A stretch of 5,158 nucleotides of DNA from an uncultured Alphaproteobacteria bacterium (lineage in GTDB: Bacteria > Pseudomonadota > Alphaproteobacteria > GCA-2731375). Under the pieces are notes generated by a model that was not told the DNA's origin, searched no databases, and worked only from the letters and a program-made list of their open reading frames with translations. The stretch lies in NCBI GenBank assembly GCA_913049615.1, contig CAJWZI010000163.1:1-5158 (forward strand), in the 5' to 3' direction. The position numbers were made by a program, and so were the translations under genes. How positions within the stretch are numbered: position 1 is the stretch's first letter; the number at the start of each line of letters is the position of its first letter. Below, piece after piece: positions 1 through 5,158 of the stretch.

Positions 1-206
1 GGATCAAGTCAAAGCCGTTCGGGTGACAAGTCAATACTGTGGTTTTTGGTTTAGGCAACAACCCTATGGAGGATAAATCGCTGACCGATACCACTCCCTT
101 GGATGTCGTCTGGGTCATCAACTTAGGCGGCGTGCGAGTTGACCGTGTCAAACTAAATCACCCGGAACAATTAGCAATTAAGGGCACGAAATCTAATACG
201 GAATAT
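1..206. other. Left-edge stretch without a convincing gene
   Basis: This stretch lies downstream of the SDR stop codon and runs to the window edge. One plus-strand frame is open from a GTG at 39 to a TAG at 222-224, with an internal ATG at 66, and would overlap the 3' end of the SDR by 18 bases tail to tail. Its 61 residues match no family I recognise, and no good Shine-Dalgarno sequence precedes either start. The minus strand is also open from about 160 to the left edge, without a recognisable product. I see no terminator hairpin after the SDR. It may simply be intergenic, or hold the end of an unrelated small gene. Confidence 0.3.
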
Positions 207-1010
207 TTAGTCCCGCGATGCTAGCCGGTCGCGTCCCGCTGTTAAACCACCATCAATAACCAATTCCGAGCCGTTGACGTAAGCGGCCAAGTCGGACGCC
301 AGATAAAGAACACCGTCGGCTATTTCTTGTGGACGTCCGGCTCGATGAGCAACAGTATCACTGGCCAATACATCCGGATTTATGGCATTGCCTCCAGGGA
401 CCAGACCCTGGGCAGAAATTTTTGTCCAGATAGGCGTGTCGATGATGCCCGGATGCACCGAATTTACCCGCACATTTAAGCCTGCATTAGCACATTCTAA
501 GGCAGCCGATTTAGCGAACAGACGGACGCCGCCTTTGGAGGCGCCATATCCCGCCAACCCGGGCGAACCCCGCAAGCCAGCCACCGAAGACATAATGATA
601 ATGGAGCCGCCGCCCGATTCATGGATCAGGGGGATGCTGTGCTTGGTGCCCAGAAACACGCCATCTAGGTTGATGGCATTTTGCCGGCGCCAATCCTCCA
701 GCGACATTTCCAGCAGTGGGCCGCCAATACCAATTCCTGCATTGTTAACCAGGATATTCAGACCGCCGTAACGATCCTTTACTGTTTCCAACACGGCCAT
801 CCAGGCATCTTCGTCCGTCACGTCGTGCGCCAACGCGAACGCTGTCCCGCCTGCACCTTCGATGTTACTAACCGTGGTCTCCATGCCTTCGCTATCAATA
901 TCAGTAACTACAACCTCCGCGCCTTCATCCGCCAAGGTTTTGGCACAAGCCCGGCCAATCCCCGACGCCGCGCCGGTCACCATCGCGACTTTTCCACTGA
1001 CCAAACCCAT
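207..1010 (-). CDS. SDR family NAD-dependent oxidoreductase (classical type)
   Basis: A complete 267-residue classical short-chain dehydrogenase/reductase, a soluble Rossmann-fold enzyme that interconverts alcohols and ketones. Visible motifs are the dinucleotide-binding TGAASGIG at residues 12-19, the NNAG structural motif at 89-92, Asn114, and the catalytic Ser142, Tyr155 and Lys159 in YGASK. Asp37 at the end of the second beta strand (VVVTDID) indicates a preference for NAD over NADP, and Asp63 is the usual adenine-contacting acid. The C-terminal VIDGG motif is present, and the length is normal. The ATG at 1008-1010 is preceded by GGGGAGG at 1018-1024 with a 7-base spacer, which fixes the start. 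The gene is divergent from a ferredoxin-P450 operon, so it may oxidise the alcohol the P450 makes; that is inference. Related proteins are annotated as hydroxysteroid, cyclopentanol or glucose dehydrogenases, and the sequence does not choose between substrates. Confidence 0.96.
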   Translation of the reverse strand: MGLVSGKVAMVTGAASGIGRACAKTLADEGAEVVVTDIDSEGMETTVSNIEGAGGTAFALAHDVTDEDAWMAVLETVKDRYGGLNILVNNAGIGIGGPLLEMSLEDWRRQNAINLDGVFLGTKHSIPLIHESGGGSIIIMSSVAGLRGSPGLAGYGASKGGVRLFAKSAALECANAGLNVRVNSVHPGIIDTPIWTKISAQGLVPGGNAINPDVLASDTVAHRAGRPQEIADGVLYLASDLAAYVNGSELVIDGGLTAGRDRLASRD

Positions 1011-1064
1011 GCCTCAACCTCCCCGCAATAGACATCCCGACGCCGCGACAGTACTATTACAACC

Positions 1065-1093
1065 TTAATATCCAAATGTACCACATTGGTCAA
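1065..1093 (-). promoter_or_regulatory. Predicted sigma70-type promoter for the SDR gene
   Basis: Read on the minus strand, TTGACC (bases 1088-1093, five of six matches to TTGACA) is followed after exactly 17 bases by TATTAA (bases 1065-1070, four of six matches to TATAAT). It points at the SDR, whose ATG is about 55 bases further on. Spacing and orientation are both as expected. No experimental start site is known, so this is a sequence match only. Confidence 0.5.
1072..1089. promoter_or_regulatory. Near-palindrome in the divergent promoter region, candidate operator
   Basis: The arms AATGT and ACATT (1075-1079 and 1083-1087) are perfect inverted repeats around ACC. Flanking CC and GG extend the symmetry with a one-base offset, so 1072-1079 faces 1083-1089. 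The element occupies the spacer between the predicted -35 and -10 boxes of the SDR promoter and sits just upstream of the ferredoxin ribosome site. A dimeric repressor bound here could control both directions. No regulator gene is in the window and I cannot assign a family. Confidence 0.3.
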
Positions 1094-1100
1094 AGTCACG

Positions 1101-1108
1101 AAGGAAGG
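1101..1108 (+). promoter_or_regulatory. Ribosome binding site that sets the ferredoxin start
   Basis: AAGGAAGG ends four bases before the ATG at 1113. It favours that start over the in-frame TTG at 1086, which has no purine-rich site upstream and would add nine residues not expected in this ferredoxin family. Confidence 0.65.
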
Positions 1109-1112
1109 TCTT

Positions 1113-1310
1113 ATGCGTGTCAAAGTCGACCCCGACAAATGTGAAGGCCACAATCGTTGTTGCGCGCTGGCGCCTGAATTATTTGATGTTGACGATTACG
1201 GAACGGCCACCGCCCTGAACGATGGGATAGTGCCCCCAGGCTTAGAGGAAAAAGCCAAGCTGGCTGTGCAGAACTGCCCCGAATACGCCATTGAGTTCGT
1301 GAACGAGTAG
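1113..1310 (+). CDS. P450-associated single-cluster ferredoxin, C-x2-H-x2-C...C-P type
   Basis: A 65-residue soluble electron carrier, most likely holding one [3Fe-4S] cluster, that would pass electrons to the P450 encoded next. The cluster ligands visible are Cys10 and Cys16 in CEGHNRC and Cys55 in the NCPEYAI motif. The position that is a second cysteine in [4Fe-4S] ferredoxins is His13. Family knowledge: very short acidic ferredoxins with a non-cysteine residue here accompany P450s in actinobacteria and some proteobacteria. Cys17 directly follows Cys16 and is probably not a ligand. The protein is rich in Asp and Glu, suiting a basic P450 surface. It is followed after 24 bases by the P450, so the two are almost certainly co-transcribed. 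No reductase gene is present nearby. The identification is firm, but the cluster type is inferred from the motif. Confidence 0.93.
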   Translation: MRVKVDPDKCEGHNRCCALAPELFDVDDYGTATALNDGIVPPGLEEKAKLAVQNCPEYAIEFVNE

Positions 1311-1334
1311 ACTCCGGAAAAGGGGAACTGGAAC

Positions 1335-2561
1335 ATGGGAACGAACCCACCAGTAAACGACTGGTCCTCGGACTACGATATTTTTGACGAGGACTATGTG
1401 AGGGATCCCGGCCCTGTCTGGGAAGAGTTGCGAACAAAATGCCCAATTGCCCATACCGAACGTTGGGGTGGCAGCTGGATGCCTACAAAATACGCGGATT
1501 TGCAAGCCTTTGCCCGCATGGTGCCGGCGCTGTCCTCCAAGAACGTACTGGTAGTCAGCCAAAAGCGAGAGGAAATCGAGTTTGACCCGGTCCTGGCAGA
1601 GTATGGCGCTGCAGTGCCGCCCATTACCTCTGATCCACCCGAACATGTGCCAATGCGGCGTTTGCTGCTGCCCCTGTTCACCCCCAAGGCGACGGAAGCC
1701 CATCGCCCCTTCACTGAGGCCTTGTGCCACAAGCTGATCGACCGCTTCATCGACAACGGCGCCTGCGATGCCGCACTGGATTATGCGGTGCACATTCCAG
1801 CTAAGACAATCGCCCACGTGATAGGCGTGGACGTGGAACGTACGGATGAATTCGTTGGCTGGATCCGCGGTGTACTGGAAGAGGGCAATACGGATCTTGA
1901 GAAACGGAACAAGTATAATCGAATTCTGCGTCAGTTCTTCGGCGAGTTGGTAGATGCGCGCAAGGCGGAACCCCAGAATGACTTAATTTCCCATTTATTG
2001 GCACAGGAAATCAACGGCCAGCCCGTAGCCCGCAAGGCAGTGATCGGCATGTGCAACTTGTTGCTGGTTGCCGGCATCGACACGACATGGAGTTCCATCG
2101 GATCGGCCCTGCTGCATTTTGCAATCCACCCAGATCACCGGCGGCGCCTAAACAGCGAACCGGACCTTTTCCCATTGGCTATTGAGGAAATGCTGCGGGT
2201 TTATGCACCCGTAACCATGGCACGCCAGGTTACCGAGGAAGTCCATACCGGTGGTGTGACTTTCAAGCCAGGAGACAAAGTTTTAATGAACTTCCCAGCC
2301 GCCAATCTGGATCCGGAGGCTTTCGAGGATGCGGACAAAGTGATCTTGGATCGGGAAAAGAACCGCCATATTGCCTTCGGCATTGGGCCACACCGGTGCG
2401 CTGGTTCCAACCTAGCGCGAATGGAAATGGACGTGGCTCTGCGTGTTTGGTTTGAACGCATCCCGGAGTTTGAATTGATGGATCCGGATGCTGTGACCTG
2501 GGCCGGCGGCCAAGTACGCGGGCCACGCCATTTGCCTTTCAGGTTTCCAAGCCCCGCTTGA
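1335..2561 (+). CDS. Cytochrome P450 (bacterial class I, soluble)
   Basis: A complete 408-residue P450 monooxygenase, normal in length for a soluble bacterial enzyme and without an N-terminal membrane anchor. It should use O2 and two electrons, via the ferredoxin encoded just upstream, to hydroxylate an organic substrate. Motifs seen in order are the C-helix region DPPEHVPMRR at 100-109, the I-helix oxygen-activation motif AGIDTT at 246-251, the K-helix ExxR at Glu285-Arg288, a following MARQV segment, and the heme loop FGIGPHRCAG at 349-358 with Cys356 as the thiolate ligand. All core residues are intact, so the enzyme should be active. The ATG at 1335 has an AAAGGGG-like site about nine bases upstream. 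The N-terminal segment (CPIAHTERWGGSWMPTKY, 36-53) resembles proteobacterial P450s such as those of the CYP116 or CYP153 neighbourhood, but I cannot assign a CYP family or substrate by eye. Confidence 0.98.
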   Translation: MGTNPPVNDWSSDYDIFDEDYVRDPGPVWEELRTKCPIAHTERWGGSWMPTKYADLQAFARMVPALSSKNVLVVSQKREEIEFDPVLAEYGAAVPPITSDPPEHVPMRRLLLPLFTPKATEAHRPFTEALCHKLIDRFIDNGACDAALDYAVHIPAKTIAHVIGVDVERTDEFVGWIRGVLEEGNTDLEKRNKYNRILRQFFGELVDARKAEPQNDLISHLLAQEINGQPVARKAVIGMCNLLLVAGIDTTWSSIGSALLHFAIHPDHRRRLNSEPDLFPLAIEEMLRVYAPVTMARQVTEEVHTGGVTFKPGDKVLMNFPAANLDPEAFEDADKVILDREKNRHIAFGIGPHRCAGSNLARMEMDVALRVWFERIPEFELMDPDAVTWAGGQVRGPRHLPFRFPSPA

Positions 2562-2738
2562 CCGCCATGCGGCAAGCCGACGGCAAACCAACAGAAATTT
2601 GGTCTATGTTTGAGACGTAAGCCGGCATGGCGCCACCCACCCAAAGGACCATGCCGACGGTGACTACAACGCGATTTGCCTAATCGCCACCCCAGCCCTA
2701 GCAACAAGCATAAACTTGCTGGTGACGTTCCGCCAAGA
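2562..2738. other. Convergent intergenic spacer
   Basis: These 177 bases separate the 3' ends of the P450 and the acyl-CoA dehydrogenase. I see no gene in them. They are rich in short inverted motifs based on GCCG and CATGG, including a hairpin listed separately, and are the natural place for transcription from both sides to end. Confidence 0.7.
2623..2656. terminator. Weak hairpin, possible bidirectional terminator
   Basis: CGGCATGG (2623-2630) and CCATGCCG (2649-2656) form a perfect 8-bp GC-rich stem around an 18-base loop, about 60 bases after the P450 stop and about 80 after the acyl-CoA dehydrogenase stop on the other strand. There is no T-run on either side and the loop is long, so it is not a classical intrinsic terminator. 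Position between convergent genes is the main argument. Confidence 0.25.
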
Positions 2739-4577
2739 TTAGAACGCCTCGTCGAGGGGCATCATCAGGACGTCAGCACCGGCCGTGGCGCGGACCTTCA
2801 GCGAGGCGGTATCCGGCATCACGCGGCCCATGTAGTAACGAGCCGTATTCAGCTTCATTTTGTAAAACGCCTCGTCATCACTACCGTCCACCAGCCTGTC
2901 CCGGGCGACGCGAGCCATCCGCGCCCACATGAAACCGATGGCCACAGTGCCCATTAGGCGCAGAAAATCTACGGATGCAGCGCCGGCTTCCTCATGCTTC
3001 TGGATGGTATTTTGGGCTAGCCACATGGTAGTCGCCATTAAATCATCCAGCCCCGATTGCAGTGGCTTGATAAATTCCGCCATCTCATCATCCGATTGCC
3101 CGGAAATGAAAGCACCGATAACCGCGAACAAGGCGCGGGCCGGACGGCCGTTATCCACGCCCATACGCCGGCCTACCAGATCCAGGGCCTGGACGCCATT
3201 AGCTCCCTCGTACAATTGCGAGATACGGGCATCGCGCACGAATTGCTCCATGCCGTGCTCGTGGATGTAGCCGTGGCCGCCGAAACACTGCATGGCCATG
3301 TTGGCGCATTCGAAACCCACGTCGGTGAAATGCGCCTTAACCACGGGTGTCAGCAGGTTGAATAGATCGCCGACCTGTTGCTTGCGCTCTTCGTCCCCGT
3401 CGAAGCGACCCACAGTGGCCTCATGGCACAACCACATTAACAGAGCCCGGGCGCCTTCATTGAAAGCCCGCATATGCAATAGCATACGCCGTACATCGGG
3501 GTGGACAACGATGGGATCGGCAGGTTGGTCGGGGTATTTGGCGCCGCCCAGGGCCCGGCCTGCAGTCCGTTCGCGGGTATAGTTGGCTGCGTTCTGATAA
3601 GCGACTTCAGATAAGGCGATGCCCTGGTATCCAACACCAATACGGGCGCCGTTCATCATTTGGAACATACCCGCCATGCCGGCACCAGAACTGCGCTTTT
3701 TCTTCTTGCTATCCTCGCCCACCTCCTGCGGCTTCGGTTTTGGCCCTAGGCGATGACCGATGGCGCCCTCATAATGCAACACAGCAGTGGCAGAACCCTT
3801 AATTCCCATCTTGTGCTCAATGCCGCCACAGATCACGTTATTGCCCTGCCCCAGAGTACCGTCGCCATTGACCTGGATTTTAGGCACCAGGAACAGCGAT
3901 ACAGCCGCGAGGCCCTCGCCTTCCCCTTCAACCTTTGCCAACACCAAATGGACGATATTATCCGTCATGTCATGATCGCCACCAGTGATAAAGATTTTAG
4001 TGCCGGTGATGGCATAGGTGCCGTCGTCCTGCTTCACCGCCTTGGTGCGCATCAGTTTTAGATCCGTACCGCAATGGGGTTCAGTGAGGTTCATGGTGCC
4101 AGTCCATTCTCCTGACATCATCTTAGGCACATAGATCTGTTTCAGATGATCCGGTGCGATCGACTGGATGACGCTCGCCGCACCGCCCGACAAACCCACA
4201 TATGTTGATAATGACAGGTTAGACGACATGGTCATTTCACTGATTGCCATCCCCAAGACGTCCGGCAGGCCCTGCCCACCCCAGTCCGGAGATGAGGAAA
4301 TGGCGTTCCAGCCCCCTTCATAGAATGCTTCGAACGCCTCCTTGAAACCCGTTGGGGTGCGCACTACGCCATTTTCGAAACGGCAGCCTTCCTCATCGCC
4401 GACTTGATTCAAAGGCTGCCAGATCTCCTCTGTGATCTTAGCCCCACCCTCCAAAATCGCGTCTACAAGATCTTCGCTGACGTCACCATAGCCGGGAATT
4501 CCCTTACAATCGGTAATCGCCAACAACTCGTTCAAGATGAAACGCAGCTCTTTGATCGGAGCATTGTAGGTAGGCAT
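2739..4577 (-). CDS. Acyl-CoA dehydrogenase of the ~600-residue class with extra C-terminal domain
   Basis: A 612-residue FAD-dependent acyl-CoA dehydrogenase that introduces a 2,3 double bond into an acyl-CoA, the first step of a beta-oxidation round, passing electrons to electron-transfer flavoprotein. It shows the flavin-site motif TEPHCGTDL at 164-172, the MMNGARIGVGYQG segment at 307-319, and FGGHGYIHEHGMEQFVRDAR at 432-451 leading to YEGANGVQ, where Glu457 is the expected catalytic base. Residues after about 475 form the additional C-terminal domain of this long class, which includes the DmdC (methylmercaptopropionyl-CoA) and mycobacterial FadE5 types. A lysine-rich insertion lies at about 279-300. 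The frame stays open 78 codons upstream to 4811, but that extension has no family resemblance, whereas the ATG at 4577 has a strong ribosome site and gives the usual N-terminus MPTYNAPIKELRF. Chain-length specificity cannot be read, and a role on products of the neighbouring P450 is only a suggestion. Confidence 0.96.
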   Translation of the reverse strand: MPTYNAPIKELRFILNELLAITDCKGIPGYGDVSEDLVDAILEGGAKITEEIWQPLNQVGDEEGCRFENGVVRTPTGFKEAFEAFYEGGWNAISSSPDWGGQGLPDVLGMAISEMTMSSNLSLSTYVGLSGGAASVIQSIAPDHLKQIYVPKMMSGEWTGTMNLTEPHCGTDLKLMRTKAVKQDDGTYAITGTKIFITGGDHDMTDNIVHLVLAKVEGEGEGLAAVSLFLVPKIQVNGDGTLGQGNNVICGGIEHKMGIKGSATAVLHYEGAIGHRLGPKPKPQEVGEDSKKKKRSSGAGMAGMFQMMNGARIGVGYQGIALSEVAYQNAANYTRERTAGRALGGAKYPDQPADPIVVHPDVRRMLLHMRAFNEGARALLMWLCHEATVGRFDGDEERKQQVGDLFNLLTPVVKAHFTDVGFECANMAMQCFGGHGYIHEHGMEQFVRDARISQLYEGANGVQALDLVGRRMGVDNGRPARALFAVIGAFISGQSDDEMAEFIKPLQSGLDDLMATTMWLAQNTIQKHEEAGAASVDFLRLMGTVAIGFMWARMARVARDRLVDGSDDEAFYKMKLNTARYYMGRVMPDTASLKVRATAGADVLMMPLDEAF

Positions 4578-4581
4578 GGGA

Positions 4582-4894
4582 TTAGCTCCCTTTCGAAAAT
4601 CCAAGAATAGCAGGCGATTGCGTCTGCAAATTTCCGAAAGTCGACATCTGGCGACAGACCCGCACCGGTAGCCAGGCCAATAGATGGCCCCAATGGGCAT
4701 TGATGAGGACTTCGAATTCGTGTTTGTACAGTATATGGTCCCGTAAGGCTTGTCCTTCCGCTTTGGTACCCAGAAAACCCAACAAGGGTTCCAGGGCGAT
4801 GGGCCCACCATTGACAGTAGTGCGCCTATTGAACCGCTAAATCATTTACAAAATTGAGCCGCCGTCTCATGGTCCGATAATGATTATGAGCCAT
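4582..4894 (-). pseudogene. Possible decayed small gene of unknown function
   Basis: On the minus strand an ATG at 4894 follows GAGGAAGTG and opens a 22-codon frame (MAHNHYRTMRRRL...) that stops at 4826-4828. A second frame, open from 4836 to a TAA at 4582-4584, reads protein-like over about 4803-4690 (ALEPLLGFLGTKAEG, then HEFEVLINAHWG). From about 4687 the first frame again looks like protein (SIGLATGAGLSPDVDF, then KFADAIACYSWIFEREL) and runs into the acyl-CoA dehydrogenase start region. Two frame changes would join these into one product of roughly 100 residues on the same strand as the flanking genes. I recognise no family. Either this is a frameshifted remnant, or sequencing errors hide a real gene, or it is chance open sequence in a 5' leader. 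Confidence 0.25.
4586..4593 (-). promoter_or_regulatory. Ribosome binding site that sets the acyl-CoA dehydrogenase start
   Basis: On the minus strand AAAGGGAG ends eight bases before the ATG at 4577. This is a strong, well-spaced Shine-Dalgarno site and decides against the longer in-frame start at 4811. Confidence 0.8.
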
Positions 4895-5069
4895 CACTTC
4901 CTCGCCACATATCCGATTAAAGAATTCTGAAGCAGAGTCCAAGCACAGAGCCGGCAGAAAATACTAGATCTCAGCCTTACCAGACTCCACCCCGATGCCA
5001 ACCCCTAGCCGCCTGGATAGATCTGCCCGAGGTCAGACCCTGGAGAGGACTGCCCATATTCACGAACCT
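4895..5069. other. Intergenic stretch upstream of the possible decayed gene
   Basis: No gene is visible here. On the minus strand a weak promoter-like pair occurs, TTGGAC (4937-4942) and TTTAAT (4916-4921), but the 15-base spacer is short. It would point toward the ATG at 4894 and the acyl-CoA dehydrogenase beyond. A small palindrome, GGTCAGACC, lies near 5031-5039. I see no strong terminator after the FAH-like gene. Confidence 0.4.
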
Positions 5070-5158
5070 TTAGGTAACCGTCAGACTAGCTCGCCCCAAA
5101 CCATCGACTTCCGTCACAATGTGATCACCGGGCTGCAACCATTTTGTGGTGACGATTG
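5070..5158 (-). CDS. C-terminal fragment, fumarylacetoacetate hydrolase (FAH) family-like
   Basis: The last 28 codons of a gene that enters from beyond the right edge, ending at a TAA at 5070-5072. The residues include WLQPGDHIVTEVDGLGRASL. This matches the usual C-terminal strand pair of FAH-family proteins, in which a (W/F)LxPGD turn is followed by a V-x-x-E-(V/I)-(D/E)-G-(L/I)-G segment just before the end. Family members cleave or decarboxylate C-C bonds of 3-oxo or 2-oxo acids in aromatic and related catabolism and bind a divalent metal; the metal and catalytic residues lie outside the window. The call rests on a short segment, so another fold is possible. Confidence 0.55.
   Translation of the reverse strand, partial: IVTTKWLQPGDHIVTEVDGLGRASLTVT

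Noticed and set aside
39..224. A 61-codon plus-strand open frame at the left edge as a real gene
   Set aside because: It has no ribosome site, no recognisable family, and a 3' overlap with the SDR. It is mentioned only in the description of the left stretch.
382..1068. Several plus-strand open frames opposite the SDR
   Set aside because: They are rich in Pro, Arg and Ser, as expected of antisense readings of a real gene, and lie within a complete SDR with all catalytic residues.
1242..1817. A 191-codon open frame on the minus strand across the ferredoxin end and the P450
   Set aside because: It is antisense to genes with intact family motifs, its translation resembles no protein family, and it has no fitting context.
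2201..2707. A 168-codon minus-strand open frame over the P450 3' end
   Set aside because: It has a shadow-like composition and is opposite the heme-binding region of the P450; no family is recognised.
4578..4811. N-terminal extension of the acyl-CoA dehydrogenase to a start at 4811
   Set aside because: The extra 78 residues are Trp-, Cys- and Arg-rich with no family likeness, and a strong ribosome site precedes the ATG at 4577.
4811..4842. A perfect TTGACA on the plus strand at 4811-4816
   Set aside because: There is no good -10 box at 16-18 bases and no plus-strand gene downstream, so it is probably chance.

Overview
The window looks like bacterial, probably proteobacterial, chromosomal DNA. 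It is gene-dense with moderate GC (mid-50s percent by eye), clear Shine-Dalgarno sites, and catabolic genes of types common in alpha- and gammaproteobacteria. That assignment is inference from gene types, not from a marker gene. No RNA gene, CRISPR array or mobile element is visible.

Layout from left to right. Positions 1-206 hold no convincing gene. An NAD-dependent short-chain dehydrogenase/reductase (SDR) lies at 207-1010 on the minus strand. It is divergent from a two-gene plus-strand operon: a 65-residue single-cluster ferredoxin with the unusual C-x2-H-x2-C...C-P ligand pattern (1113-1310), then 24 bases later a complete cytochrome P450 (1335-2561). The 102-base divergent interval has a good minus-strand sigma70-type promoter, with a near-palindrome in its spacer that could be an operator. 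A convergent spacer (2562-2738) separates the P450 from a large acyl-CoA dehydrogenase (2739-4577, minus strand) of the roughly 600-residue class with an extra C-terminal domain. Upstream of that gene, 4578-5069 has no intact gene. It contains a plausible start with a ribosome site at 4894, followed by stretches of protein-like sequence that change reading frame, so it may hold a decayed small gene. The right edge carries the last 28 codons of a minus-strand gene whose ending resembles the fumarylacetoacetate hydrolase (FAH) family.

A working model is that the P450, fed electrons by its ferredoxin, hydroxylates a hydrophobic substrate. The SDR oxidises the resulting alcohol, and CoA-thioester intermediates then pass to the acyl-CoA dehydrogenase. 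The FAH-like enzyme may act in the same catabolic region. No ferredoxin reductase is in the window, so electrons must come from a reductase encoded elsewhere. The substrate cannot be read from the sequence.

Nothing here is clearly a new system. The items most worth a second look are the histidine-containing ferredoxin motif, the promoter/operator between the divergent genes, a lysine-rich insertion in the acyl-CoA dehydrogenase, and the possible broken gene upstream of it.
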